Part shown: in pieces, positions 1-7,554 of the stretch
How the letters are laid out: every line of letters starts with the position of its first letter
Numbering within the stretch: position 1 is the first letter of the stretch
Origin: Bacteroidota bacterium
GTDB lineage: Bacteria > Bacteroidota > Bacteroidia > Chitinophagales > Chitinophagaceae
DNA length: 10,599 bases
Assembly (NCBI GenBank): GCA_947461015.1
Contig: CANHIR010000053.1
Span: 1-10,599 of the forward strand
Direction: 5' to 3'
The notes under the pieces: model-generated
Database searches by the model: none
The model's input: only the letters and a program-made list of their open reading frames with translations
What the model was told of the DNA's origin: nothing
Translations under genes and position numbers: made by a program

Positions 1-74
1 GATTTAGTGGATTTGGTAGCGGGAGCAGCCACAGGCTTGCGTCCCCTTTTTGGTTTGTCGTCTTTTTCTTGCAC
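1..74 (-). CDS. N-terminal fragment of an unidentified protein with an AT-hook-like basic start
   Basis: Only the first 24 codons are present; the gene runs off the left edge. On the minus strand, the frame opening at a GTG (bases 74-72) reads VQEKDDKPKRGRKPVAAPAT and continues with STK-type residues. An in-frame TAA lies six codons upstream of the GTG and there is no ATG between, so GTG is the only reasonable start if this frame is coding. The KPKRGRKP core resembles the AT-hook/lysine-rich tails seen on bacterial DNA- or RNA-binding proteins, followed by an Ala/Pro/Lys/Thr-rich linker. Of the other two minus frames, one soon hits a stop and the other gives an implausible composition. I cannot name the protein. 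It is divergent from asnS, separated by 218 bp. Coding status is likely but not certain, because the fragment is so short. Confidence 0.4.
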   Translation of the reverse strand, partial: MQEKDDKPKRGRKPVAAPATKSTK

Positions 75-292
75 TGTAAATCTTATAATTTATTTAAAAA
101 TCGAATGAGTTCGGGGGGCTTTTTGAGAATCTTTTTTGAATTTTTGGTCCAGATGACAGGACCGATTGGGGTTTGGGCGATATAAATAAAAATACAAATC
201 GTCCCTTTCTAATGCAATGTTAAGCCCTTTTTCAATAAAAAAACAATTTTTTATGGGTTATCTTTGCCTTCCAAATCGTTCAAACAAGTTAT
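75..292. other. Divergent intergenic spacer upstream of asnS
   Basis: This 218-bp spacer separates the left-edge minus-strand gene from asnS and contains no credible ORF. It holds a small GGTCC/GGACC inverted repeat at 146-150 and 159-163 with an 8-nt loop, which is too weak to call a terminator or riboswitch. The 8-mer CAAATCGT occurs twice, near 195 and near 272. The asnS promoter element sits at its right end. No RNA gene or riboswitch is recognisable. Confidence 0.5.
259..266 (+). promoter_or_regulatory. Bacteroidota -7 promoter element for asnS
   Basis: TATCTTTG is an exact match to the Bacteroidota -7 consensus TAnnTTTG and lies 26 bases before the asnS ATG, implying a leader of about 20 nt. 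No TTTG -33 element is present at the expected 19-21 nt upstream, only a T-rich stretch near 228-232. The call therefore rests on the -7 match and its position. Confidence 0.5.
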
Positions 293-1753
293 ATGTTCAA
301 CCAAAGAGTAAAAATCAAGCAATTATTAAGCGGAACCGATAGTGCAAGTGCCGTTGGGTCCGAAGTGGTGGTCATGGGATGGGTACGTACTTTTCGCAAT
401 AATCAGTTTATCGCTTTGAACGACGGTAGTACCAATAATAATGTTCAGGTAGTGGCGAGCCTTGGTGAATTTGATGATGCATTGTTAAAGCGTGTAACAA
501 CGGGTGCTTCTTTAAAAGTAAAAGGTATCGTTGTGGAAAGCCAGGGTAAGGGACAAACAGTAGAAGTAAAAGCAACGAGCATAGAAATATTAGGAGACAG
601 TGACGCCGAAAAATATCCATTGCAACCAAAAAAACACTCTTTAGAATTTTTAAGAGAGAAAGCACATTTGCGTTTTAGAACCAACACGTTTGGGTCGGTG
701 TTTCGTATTCGCCATTCTTTAGCATTTGCGGTGCACCAATTTTTTAATGAGCGTGGATTTTTATATTTACACACACCTATTATTACAAGTAGTGATGCCG
801 AGGGTGCAGGTGAAATGTTTCGTGTAACCACGCTTCCTTTAGAAGGTGCGCCAAAAAACGATAAGGGTGAAATTGATTTTTCACAAGATTTTTTTGGCAA
901 GAGTACCAACTTAACAGTGAGTGGTCAATTGGAAGGAGAGCTAGGCGCCATGGCGTTTTCAGACATTTATACATTTGGTCCAACCTTTCGTGCGGAAAAT
1001 TCAAATACGACAAGACACCTTGCAGAATTTTGGATGATTGAACCCGAAGTGGCATTTAATGATTTAGAAGACAACATGAATTTGGCCGAAGATTTTATAA
1101 AATATTTGATTGCTTATGTCATGAAGCATAATGCCGACGACTTAGCATTTTTAGACACGCGCTTAGCGGAAGAAGAAAAACAATTACCAACCGAAAAAAG
1201 AAGTGGATTAGGATTGGTTGAAAAATTAAAATTTGTGTTGGAAAATGGATTTGAAAGAATTACGTATACCGAGGCAATTGATATTTTATTAAACAGCAAT
1301 CACTATAAGAAAAAGAAATTCCAATACGATGTAAAGTGGGGCATTGATTTACAAAGCGAACATGAAAGATTCTTGGTAGAACAACATTTTAAAAAACCAG
1401 TCATTGTAACCAATTATCCTGCTGCCATTAAAGCGTTTTATATGCGCATGAACGATGGTTGTGAACCAGGTAAAGAAACGGTGGCCGCGATGGATATTTT
1501 AGCGCCGGGCATTGGTGAGATAGTGGGTGGATCACAAAGAGAAGAGCGCTTGGAAAAACTAGAAGCAAGAATGAACGCCATGCATATTCCATTGGAAGAG
1601 ATGAGTTATTACTTAGATACACGTCGTTTTGGAAGTGTACCACACGCCGGATTTGGATTGGGCTTTGAGCGTATGGTACAGTTTGTAACCGGCATGACCA
1701 ATATCAGAGACGTAATTGCTTTTGCAAGAACGCCAAACAATTGTGAATATTAA
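293..1753 (+). CDS. asnS: Asparaginyl-tRNA synthetase (AsnRS, class IIb)
   Basis: Charges tRNA-Asn with asparagine in the cytoplasm, using ATP. The 486 residues are close to the family norm (about 460-480). Residues about 21-99 form the anticodon-binding OB fold ([18 protein letters not shown] at its start). The class II catalytic core follows. Motif 1 lies around 150-176 ([20 protein letters not shown], then EGAGEMF). Motif 2 is [21 protein letters not shown] at about 232-252, where the FRAE..N..RHL pattern and the EFWM.E ending are characteristic of AsnRS rather than AspRS. Motif 3 is [15 protein letters not shown] at about 453-467 with its ATP-contacting arginine. The ATG is preceded by a promoter element and no Shine-Dalgarno sequence. 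The next gene starts 2 bp after its stop, so the two are probably cotranscribed. There is no sign of damage. Confidence 0.97.
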   Translation: MFNQRVKIKQLLSGTDSASAVGSEVVVMGWVRTFRNNQFIALNDGSTNNNVQVVASLGEFDDALLKRVTTGASLKVKGIVVESQGKGQTVEVKATSIEILGDSDAEKYPLQPKKHSLEFLREKAHLRFRTNTFGSVFRIRHSLAFAVHQFFNERGFLYLHTPIITSSDAEGAGEMFRVTTLPLEGAPKNDKGEIDFSQDFFGKSTNLTVSGQLEGELGAMAFSDIYTFGPTFRAENSNTTRHLAEFWMIEPEVAFNDLEDNMNLAEDFIKYLIAYVMKHNADDLAFLDTRLAEEEKQLPTEKRSGLGLVEKLKFVLENGFERITYTEAIDILLNSNHYKKKKFQYDVKWGIDLQSEHERFLVEQHFKKPVIVTNYPAAIKAFYMRMNDGCEPGKETVAAMDILAPGIGEIVGGSQREERLEKLEARMNAMHIPLEEMSYYLDTRRFGSVPHAGFGLGFERMVQFVTGMTNIRDVIAFARTPNNCEY

Positions 1754-1755
1754 AT

Positions 1756-2679
1756 ATGGGAATTTTATTTGTATTAATTGGAGCTTTTTGTTTTGCCATA
1801 AGTAATGCATATTGGAAAAAAGTTACCCAAACCATACCGTATCAAATTGGTATGTTTTATCGTGGCATTTTTGCTTCAAGTGTTTTTGCCATTTTATATT
1901 TTGGTTTCAGACACACTCCATTTTTTAAATACTGGGTAATACAAGATTTGACATTGAATACTCATTTTTTATTGTCCATTGCGTTGAGTGTTTTTAATAT
2001 TTTTGGACTTATGTTTTTTTTAAGAGGCATTCAAAAAGCGCCTGTAAGCATTGTGGTGCCGGTGTCTGCGTTAAAAGTGTTTACTATTTTAACGGCCGTT
2101 TTTGTGGTAGGTGAACTATGGCAAATGCAATATTTATATGCATTTATATTATCAACGGGTGGCTTGTTATTATTGTATCTAGACGGATCTGCACATGCAA
2201 GTGCTAAGGAGCAAAAGTCAGGCGTACTTTATGGCTTGGCTTCCAGTTTTTTTTGGGGTAGCTCTTACGCTTTGTATAATTATCCTATAACTAAATGGTG
2301 GGGACCATTGGGTTTTAGTTTTATCGTTGAAACCACTGCCATGTTATTTGGGCTTGTCTTAATTATTAAAGATGGCTTATTGGGCCAAATCTTTAATTAT
2401 ACAAAATCTATCCATATACAAACTTATATGGTACAAGGAATATTGTTGGTTGCGGGAGGCTTGGCCATTAATATTTCTTATGGGTACCTACCCATCATGG
2501 TCATAAATATATTAATTATTAGTAGCCAGCTACTTTCGGTAATATTAGGTTTTGTCTTTTTTAAAGAACGCTTGAGTCAAAAGCAATGGATGGGACTTCT
2601 TTTTATAATGATTAGTTTTTTTGTAGTAGCAGTGCCATATAAACAAGTTGTTTTATGGATCCAGCAGCTTTTCCGTTAG
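1756..2679 (+). CDS. EamA/DMT-superfamily membrane transporter
   Basis: A 307-residue inner-membrane protein with ten predicted helices at roughly 1-20, 31-52, 72-93, 98-122, 125-145, 159-177, 184-207, 223-245, 247-273 and 277-297. This is the duplicated five-helix layout of drug/metabolite transporters with two EamA repeats. Each repeat ends with the typical pattern: VVPVSALKVFTILTAVFVVGE (first) and SSQLLSVILGFVFFKERLSQ (second), the acidic residue at the end of the fourth helix being a DMT hallmark. The substrate cannot be read from sequence; relatives export amino acids, nucleobases or drugs. It lies 2 bp downstream of asnS, so it shares that transcript, but whether the pairing is functional (for example amino-acid efflux) is only speculation. 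It is followed by the tRNA-Phe promoter, with no obvious hairpin terminator of its own. Confidence 0.9.
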   Translation: MGILFVLIGAFCFAISNAYWKKVTQTIPYQIGMFYRGIFASSVFAILYFGFRHTPFFKYWVIQDLTLNTHFLLSIALSVFNIFGLMFFLRGIQKAPVSIVVPVSALKVFTILTAVFVVGELWQMQYLYAFILSTGGLLLLYLDGSAHASAKEQKSGVLYGLASSFFWGSSYALYNYPITKWWGPLGFSFIVETTAMLFGLVLIIKDGLLGQIFNYTKSIHIQTYMVQGILLVAGGLAINISYGYLPIMVINILIISSQLLSVILGFVFFKERLSQKQWMGLLFIMISFFVVAVPYKQVVLWIQQLFR

Positions 2680-2725
2680 GCAGGGAGTTGTAGTTTTTGC
2701 AATTTTCAATAAACAAGCTCAAATT

Positions 2726-2757
2726 TTTGCTATTTAAGGCGGCCTGGCCTATATTTG
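2726..2757 (+). promoter_or_regulatory. Bacteroidota housekeeping promoter for tRNA-Phe
   Basis: TTTG at 2726-2729, a 20-nt spacer, then TATATTTG at 2750-2757. This is a full match to the phylum's TTTG-N19-21-TAnnTTTG promoter. Transcription should start near 2762-2765, giving a pre-tRNA leader of about 38 nt before the mature tRNA at 2801. Confidence 0.8.
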
Positions 2758-2800
2758 CTGCCCGAACAAAGCAATTTGTAAGGATGGATTCCATTTCGAT

Positions 2801-2873
2801 GGCGCTGTAGCTCAGTTGGTAGAGCAAAGGACTGAAAATCCTTGTGTCCCCGGTTCGAGCCCGGGTGGTGCCA
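2801..2873 (+). tRNA. tRNA-Phe (anticodon GAA)
   Basis: A complete 73-nt cloverleaf. The acceptor stem GGCGCTG pairs with TGGTGCC (three G-U wobbles). The D arm contains AGCTCAGTTGGTAGAGC. The anticodon stem AAGGA/TCCTT encloses the loop CTGAAAA, with GAA at 2834-2836. The variable loop is short, and the T arm is CCCGG-TTCGAGC-CCGGG. The discriminator base is A2873 and CCA is not encoded, so it must be added post-transcriptionally. A phylum-type promoter lies upstream and a terminator follows within 6 nt. Confidence 0.97.
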
Positions 2874-2878
2874 CAGAA

Positions 2879-2918
2879 AACTAAAAAGCCCTCAACGAAA
2901 GTTGGGGGCTTTTTAGTT
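2879..2918. terminator. Bidirectional intrinsic terminator
   Basis: An 18-bp arm (2879-2896) and its partner (2901-2918) pair with a single G-T wobble around a GAAA tetraloop. The stem has a GC-rich core (GCCCTCAAC/GTTGGGGGC) flanked by A5 and T5 runs, so it has the form of a rho-independent terminator on both strands. It ends the tRNA-Phe transcript rightward and the MG2/TonB-plug gene (stop at 2933) leftward. Confidence 0.9.
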
Positions 2919-2932
2919 TAATAGGACAGGTT

Positions 2933-5338
2933 TTATTCAATATACTTTACCACTCTTGCTAGCTTTCCGTTCGCGTTAATACCTTCCAATACAATTTGTA
3001 ATTTTTTACTAATATCATTGTTGAAAAATTCTATCCGCACTCTTGAACTTTTCTTATTCGTTAATAAATAAGGGTTCCAGTAAAGGGTCGCTCGAATATC
3101 TTCATCAAAATTTTCAGTCGGCTTATCATAGTTTGGATGATAAAATTCTTTGAATACCGAGTATCCTCCCAACACGGCATATTCCATTCCCTTGCTGTTT
3201 ACGTTTCCTCCTCTATTGTTAGATCCGCGCTTTGTATAAATTGCAATTGCTCCACCACTTCCTCCCCCCATAGATCCAAAAAAAGGAGGGCGCATTGCCT
3301 TGATGTAAGAGATATCGGTAATAGGAAGGGATTGAACTTGATCAATGGTGGTATTAATTTCATCTAAAAAGAAATCCGTATTGGATCCCCTCCAAGTAGC
3401 AGTTGGCGGTGATCCATTAACCGTAATACTTAATCCAGGAACCTTTGCTTGCAAATAAGTTAAGATATCAATTGATGAAATCATATTTGCATCTGCAGAC
3501 AAATCAAAAGAAATTCCATCACCCCCCGAAAACAAACCAGTAGCATATTTTTCATCTAATATTTGAACCGCCGACTTTGTTCTTGATTTAACAACAACTT
3601 CACTTAAGGTTAATGAGGACAATAATTTTTTTTGTCTTTCCTGTTCTAATAAAATTGAATTTAACCTAGTCCTAGCAAGGCTATCATTAAGGGGATTGCT
3701 AAACGGATCTGCCTCTAAATTTATTTTATGAATACGCTGATTTAATAATCCGTTATCAAAATGAATGACGTAAGTATTCCCTTTTGATTTTCCATTAACA
3801 CCATAATAAATTTTGGAAGTATCATAAAAAAAAGCATTTTTTTCTTCAAAAACGCCATTTTTACCAACGGGTAAAAACAACATTTTCTTACTGCTGTCTT
3901 TACCAAGTACAATCAAATTTAATAATAGATCCTCATTTAGCCTAGGTGCATTACTACCATAAACCTTACCTGTTATTTTCATTAAATCTGTTTCTATGGG
4001 ATAAAGCTGTTTTGGTAACACGGCGTTTTTAATTTTTTCCCAATCAAATTTTCTCCACCCATTCGTAAGCATAACTAAATCTAAATGTGCAGCAACACTA
4101 TCTGCATCGCTTGAAAAATAATATGCCGGGCTGTATACCCTTCCCTTAATATCATTGCTCAATAAAAAATCAGCATAAATTGTTTGTTGCTCAGGTAGCA
4201 CAACTGAAGCATCTGTTATGGACATAGACATATTGGCCGCAGTAGTGTCTTTTACATATAATTCAAGTACGGTCTTGCCCCTCTTTTTAATATTTGCGAC
4301 TTGTACGGTAACCTGTGCATTAAATTCATGCAGCCGATTGTTAACCAAAATAATTCTTTCTGCAATCGGTAACCAATCACTGGTAAAAAGAGATATTTGA
4401 AGTATTCCAGTAGGTAGTTCGTCTATAGGTAAAGCTGCTTTTTGGACCAATCGTTCCTCGCCTTTAAATTCAACCTTATACATGATATGCTGGTTTTGAT
4501 GAACGAGCATATTCATTTTTTTAAAATTATCGGGTACACTCATTGTTCTTTCTACTTGTACATACGCCTTTTCATTATCCATTGAAACATTCATAATTAC
4601 ACCGTACGGATTAGCCGGCATAATCGCGGTAGTACCTTTTTGTCCGTTTTCATCGGTCCAGCTTAATTGATAGCTTTCGCCTGCAACTGGTTTTAATTTG
4701 AACGCTCCCATTCCATCATGTGCCACTTTTAGGGTGTCAAGTATTTTGTTTTTATTGTTCACCAAAAACCCCTTAATAAAAACAGGGATGCCCGTATTGT
4801 TGGTGGCCTTAAATGCAACCCTGCTTCTTAAATCATTTACCAACACTCCGCCTTCTGGAAACACAACCACTTTCGTTAATTGATTTGTTTGCGCTTTTTG
4901 TTTTGTATCTTTTTCAACATTAATTGGAATATTTCTTTCATACAGAAAACTACTATCGTCGTTTAACATCCAGCGTGTATAGGCCTTTACATGTAAGAAG
5001 GCACCCTTATAATCCTTTGGTACTTCAAAACTTCCTTTTGCGGATGATTGAAATAGGGGTGCAACGGTTTCTTTTAAAAAACTGCCATTGTTATCGTACC
5101 AAACCACATATACATTTTTACTAAGATTCGTCCATTCAAGTCCATTTAATATATATAGTTTATAAAACAGGGTTTCTCCAACATTGTACATGGTTCTATC
5201 CAATTGCATATGGATTTTTTCATGAGAGAACTGTTCTTCATAAACTTCTAAGGTAGAATCATAAACCTGGGCTTGTCCTTTTTCAAAAAAGAACAAAAGC
5301 AACAAGCATAAAAATAGTTTGAATGTGCGTGATTTCAT
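2933..5338 (-). CDS. Exported MG2 (macroglobulin-like) plus TonB-plug protein lacking a beta-barrel
   Basis: I place the start at the ATG at 5338, giving 801 residues. The frame extends upstream to a TTG at 5365, but the signal peptide MKSRTFKLFLCLLLLFFFEK...AQ begins at this internal ATG. After the signal, residues about 41-141 look like an alpha-2-macroglobulin MG2 domain (MQLDRTMYNVGETLFYKLYI). A long Ig-like beta region follows. At about 579 SEVVVKS introduces a TonB-receptor plug domain with ILTYLQAKVPGLSI and RPPFFGSMGGGSGGAIAIYT, ending near 704. Only about 95 residues follow, ending in DIRATLYWNPYL...VLEGINANGKL, far too few for the 22-strand barrel. This layout recurs in Bacteroidota and is probably periplasmic or surface-associated. 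Its partner is unknown, although plug domains suggest contact with an outer-membrane or TonB machinery. It is the last gene of a leftward unit ending at the terminator at 2879-2918. Confidence 0.85.
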   Translation of the reverse strand: MKSRTFKLFLCLLLLFFFEKGQAQVYDSTLEVYEEQFSHEKIHMQLDRTMYNVGETLFYKLYILNGLEWTNLSKNVYVVWYDNNGSFLKETVAPLFQSSAKGSFEVPKDYKGAFLHVKAYTRWMLNDDSSFLYERNIPINVEKDTKQKAQTNQLTKVVVFPEGGVLVNDLRSRVAFKATNNTGIPVFIKGFLVNNKNKILDTLKVAHDGMGAFKLKPVAGESYQLSWTDENGQKGTTAIMPANPYGVIMNVSMDNEKAYVQVERTMSVPDNFKKMNMLVHQNQHIMYKVEFKGEERLVQKAALPIDELPTGILQISLFTSDWLPIAERIILVNNRLHEFNAQVTVQVANIKKRGKTVLELYVKDTTAANMSMSITDASVVLPEQQTIYADFLLSNDIKGRVYSPAYYFSSDADSVAAHLDLVMLTNGWRKFDWEKIKNAVLPKQLYPIETDLMKITGKVYGSNAPRLNEDLLLNLIVLGKDSSKKMLFLPVGKNGVFEEKNAFFYDTSKIYYGVNGKSKGNTYVIHFDNGLLNQRIHKINLEADPFSNPLNDSLARTRLNSILLEQERQKKLLSSLTLSEVVVKSRTKSAVQILDEKYATGLFSGGDGISFDLSADANMISSIDILTYLQAKVPGLSITVNGSPPTATWRGSNTDFFLDEINTTIDQVQSLPITDISYIKAMRPPFFGSMGGGSGGAIAIYTKRGSNNRGGNVNSKGMEYAVLGGYSVFKEFYHPNYDKPTENFDEDIRATLYWNPYLLTNKKSSRVRIEFFNNDISKKLQIVLEGINANGKLARVVKYIE

Positions 5339-5395
5339 GGACCTAAAAATACACATATTAATCAAGGAAAGAAAAAGTAAAAGGGCCGTGTTTTG

Positions 5396-5941
5396 CTAGT
5401 TTAATTTAGCTTTATAATTCCCCCTTTCTTTTAATTCCTCTATAAAATCAAACAAGGGCGGCTCCGAGCTATTGTCCATTAATTCATAAATATGATCACC
5501 CTGCTTTATAGCGATATAATTGTGCAATGTTGAATTTCCTTTCTTTTCTACCAAAGCATTTTTAAGTTTTGCGATATCTTGCTGAGATAATTTTACTACA
5601 AATGACTCCCCCTCTCCTTTTAAATATTTTTCTTGAGCGCGTTCATAATCAGAGGAATTAATTATTAAAGTTTTTACATAGTAGTTGCGTCCTTGTTTAT
5701 TAAGCTTCATTTTATATACATTATAATTAAAGCAGCCACTCATTACATATTCAATCTCTATATCATCAAAAATCATTTGGTATTCAAGTGTATTAACAAA
5801 GAGTTTTGTTGTAAAAACATTTACACCTTGCTTAATCATTTGGATAGCATAACTATCTTTTGTATAATTAGTATCTGACCGCACTAAATTATTTTGGCTT
5901 ATGGTAATAAACAACCAGGGAATAAAAAACAACTTTAACAT
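5396..5941 (-). CDS. Exported protein of unknown function
   Basis: A 181-residue protein starting at the ATG at 5941; the open frame extends three codons further to a TTG, which I reject. The start MLKLFFIPWLFITIS is a convincing signal-peptide core, so export is likely. The mature part mixes charged and beta-prone segments: Ile/Glu/Asp-rich near 55-65 (IFDDIEIEYVMSGCF), a basic stretch (KMKLNKQGRNYYVKTL), and an acidic C-terminal helix (PPLFDFIEELKERG). I recognise no family or catalytic motif. Its stop lies 57 bp before the start of the MG2/plug gene in the same direction, so the two are probably cotranscribed and may work in the same compartment. Possible roles such as an inhibitor, chaperone or ligand for the larger protein are guesses. 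Confidence 0.75.
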   Translation of the reverse strand: MLKLFFIPWLFITISQNNLVRSDTNYTKDSYAIQMIKQGVNVFTTKLFVNTLEYQMIFDDIEIEYVMSGCFNYNVYKMKLNKQGRNYYVKTLIINSSDYERAQEKYLKGEGESFVVKLSQQDIAKLKNALVEKKGNSTLHNYIAIKQGDHIYELMDNSSEPPLFDFIEELKERGNYKAKLN

Positions 5942-5957
5942 ATACGCCAATTTGCAG

Positions 5958-5985
5958 CAAAATAGCTACTCGTATGTTAAACAAA
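5958..5985 (-). promoter_or_regulatory. Possible promoter for the 181-aa gene and MG2/plug gene
   Basis: Read on the minus strand: TTTG (5985-5982), 17 nt, then TATTTTG (5964-5958), 16 bases before the ATG at 5941. The spacing and -7 element are each slightly short of the TTTG-N19-21-TAnnTTTG consensus, so this is only a candidate. Confidence 0.3.
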
Positions 5986-6013
5986 TGTCAAGCATAAATG
6001 AATTAACAATGTT

Positions 6014-6892
6014 TTATCTCAACTCCTTCAACCACGCGATCATTAAACTCGGCCAACTAGCAAGCGCACCCTTATCAAGTGCTAGTCCAAAGCCATGTCC
6101 ACCAGTTGGATAAATATGCATCTCAGCAGCCACGCCATTTTTTTTCAGCCCTTGATAATAGTATAAACTGTTTTCAACAGGCACTCCATTATCGTCCGTC
6201 GCATGCACCAAAAAAGTAGGAGGCGTTTGTGGTGTAATTTGCAATTCATTGGAATATAATTTTACCATGGCATCAGCAGGATGTTTTCCAATTAAATTAT
6301 TTCTGGAACCCATATGTGCAATGTTTTTATCCATAGAAATTACGGGGTAAATTAAAATGCTAAAATTAGGTTTTGTATCTTCTTCAAAATGAGTGGATAA
6401 GGTTGACGCTAAATGACCGCCAGCTGAAAATCCCATAATGCCTATTTTATTTGGGTTTATATTCCATTCACCAGCGCGTGAACGAACGATACGCATGGCT
6501 TGTTTGGCATCTAATAATGGCACTTGATTGGGTGCGGTGCTTGAAAGCGAATCAGGTAATCTGTATTTTAAAACAAAAGCTGCTATGCCATGTGCATTAA
6601 AAAGCTTAGCAATATCCGTTCCCTCCCAATCATAAGCAAGTATTGAATATCCTCCACCCGGGCAAATAATTACGGCTTGTCCTGTAGCGCTTTTTTTATT
6701 GGGTAAATACACTTCTATTTGGGGTACTTGCACTTTACCAATTCTTACTATATCGGTACTTATTACTTGTTCTTGAATATTATTTTTTATACTCAAAGGA
6801 ATGGACCCTTCGGACCAAAGATTAATTTTCATATTTTGACAAAAGCTATTCATGGCGCTAAATAATATTAGCAATGTAAAAAGAGGCTTCAT
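6014..6892 (-). CDS. Exported alpha/beta hydrolase, BD-FAE-like esterase
   Basis: A 292-residue serine hydrolase with signal peptide MKPLFTLLILFSAMNSFCQ, so it acts in the periplasm or outside. The oxyanion-hole region is VIICPGGGYSILAYDWEG (74-91), which replaces the HGG of hormone-sensitive-lipase relatives and matches the BD-FAE/acetyl-esterase group. The nucleophile is Ser156 in GFSAG (154-158), the likely acid is Asp234 in HATDDNGVPVENS, and His266 in PTGGHGFGL completes the triad. Length is full for the family. Relatives remove acetyl or feruloyl groups from plant polysaccharides or act on small esters; the substrate here is unknown because no glycoside hydrolase or SusCD pair is nearby. 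The gap to the next minus-strand gene is 72 bp. The ATG at 6892 is well supported by the signal peptide. Confidence 0.92.
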   Translation of the reverse strand: MKPLFTLLILFSAMNSFCQNMKINLWSEGSIPLSIKNNIQEQVISTDIVRIGKVQVPQIEVYLPNKKSATGQAVIICPGGGYSILAYDWEGTDIAKLFNAHGIAAFVLKYRLPDSLSSTAPNQVPLLDAKQAMRIVRSRAGEWNINPNKIGIMGFSAGGHLASTLSTHFEEDTKPNFSILIYPVISMDKNIAHMGSRNNLIGKHPADAMVKLYSNELQITPQTPPTFLVHATDDNGVPVENSLYYYQGLKKNGVAAEMHIYPTGGHGFGLALDKGALASWPSLMIAWLKELR

Positions 6893-7008
6893 AAAAAAGT
6901 ATTAAGTAAATTTAATAATTATAATCAGTTATTAATTATTTGTTGTGTAGGCAATTTATAAGACTAGCTAGCTTTTATGCACCCAAATAATAAATTGTAA
7001 AAACTGCT

Positions 7009-7016
7009 TATATTTG
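7009..7016 (+). promoter_or_regulatory. Bacteroidota -7 promoter element upstream of the small membrane protein
   Basis: TATATTTG exactly matches TAnnTTTG and lies 51 bases before the ATG at 7068, in the divergent spacer between the hydrolase and the rightward genes. No TTTG is found at the expected -33 distance (TTG at 6995-6997 is too close), so promoter strength is uncertain. Confidence 0.45.
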
Positions 7017-7067
7017 TCATGGCCCCATTCATTTATCGTCACCACCCTTTTAAACAGAAATTTTAAT

Positions 7068-7466
7068 ATGAGATTAATCCTTGCAATTGTCATTTTAGCA
7101 ATTTTGTTCGCTTCAAACCCAGGACTTAACGACCACCAAAAGGCGGTTAAGGCCAAAATAAGCCAATTTATAAAAAAGCAAACTTCTTCCAAGTCAAACG
7201 ATACCAAATCGGAACAAGCGGGGAAAGCAATCTTGGGGTTGGTTGGTGAAAGTATGGCCAACGAGGTGGTAAACGAGGTGATTAAGCGAAAAGACTACTT
7301 CTTCTTTTCACTGACTACTTTTGAATTTAATGGAAACGAGAAAATTATAGGCATTGGCATATTTGGGGAAGTTTATATTTCAAATGGAATAGAGAAAGAG
7401 TTAAATAATTATGTCAACAAGGTAAAATCTAACTTTGATAGTCCAAAAGGTTCAATGGATAATTAA
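7068..7466 (+). CDS. Small membrane-anchored protein, DUF4359-like
   Basis: A 132-residue protein. The open frame begins at a TTG at 7014, but I choose the ATG at 7068 because it opens directly into a hydrophobic segment, MRLILAIVILAILFASNPGL. That is an uncleaved anchor or signal, followed by an Asn-Pro turn and a His at NDHQKAV (21-27). A Lys/Ser-rich stretch (28-50) comes next, then Gly/Ala helix AGKAILGLVGESMANEVV. The C-terminal beta part has RKDYFFFSLTTFEFNG (74-89) and IGIGIFGEVYI (94-104). The N-terminal helix plus SNP..DH motif and FFSL...GIGIFG.V ending resemble proteins annotated DUF4359; this is from memory and would need a profile search. Function is unknown. The gene is alone, with 88 bp before the nuclease gene. 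Confidence 0.75.
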   Translation: MRLILAIVILAILFASNPGLNDHQKAVKAKISQFIKKQTSSKSNDTKSEQAGKAILGLVGESMANEVVNEVIKRKDYFFFSLTTFEFNGNEKIIGIGIFGEVYISNGIEKELNNYVNKVKSNFDSPKGSMDN

Positions 7467-7486
7467 TGGTTAGCCAAAATTTTAAA

Positions 7487-7517
7487 ATAAGTTGAAATAA
7501 TATCTGTCCTAACTTAT
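7487..7517. repeat. Inverted repeat ATAAGTT/AACTTAT upstream of the nuclease gene
   Basis: ATAAGTT (7487-7493) and AACTTAT (7511-7517) are perfect 7-bp inverted repeats separated by 17 nt, located 38 bp before the nuclease ATG. This could be an operator for a dimeric regulator or chance in AT-rich DNA. It lacks a GC stem and T-run, so it is not a terminator. Confidence 0.3.
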
Positions 7518-7554
7518 ATAGACGCTCTTCGTAAAAATGCGGTATTCTGTTTTA

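Noticed and set aside
146..163. GGTCC/GGACC hairpin as a terminator or riboswitch element
   Set aside because: The stem is only 5 bp, with no T-run and no surrounding conserved structure.
445..909. 154-residue minus-strand open frame inside asnS
   Set aside because: It lies fully within asnS in another frame, has no recognisable domain or start context, and the plus-strand frame has unmistakable AsnRS motifs.
2612..2827. Minus-strand open frame covering the tRNA promoter and part of tRNA-Phe
   Set aside because: It overlaps the transporter end, a consensus promoter and a structured tRNA; the translated sequence shows no family signal.
2801..2873. tRNA-Phe as an integration (att) site for a mobile element
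   Set aside because: No copy of the tRNA 3' end is found elsewhere in the window and there is no integrase gene.
6963..6970. CTAGCTAG palindrome between the hydrolase and the small membrane protein gene
   Set aside because: A single short palindrome with no second copy or positional relation to a promoter; chance is the simplest explanation.
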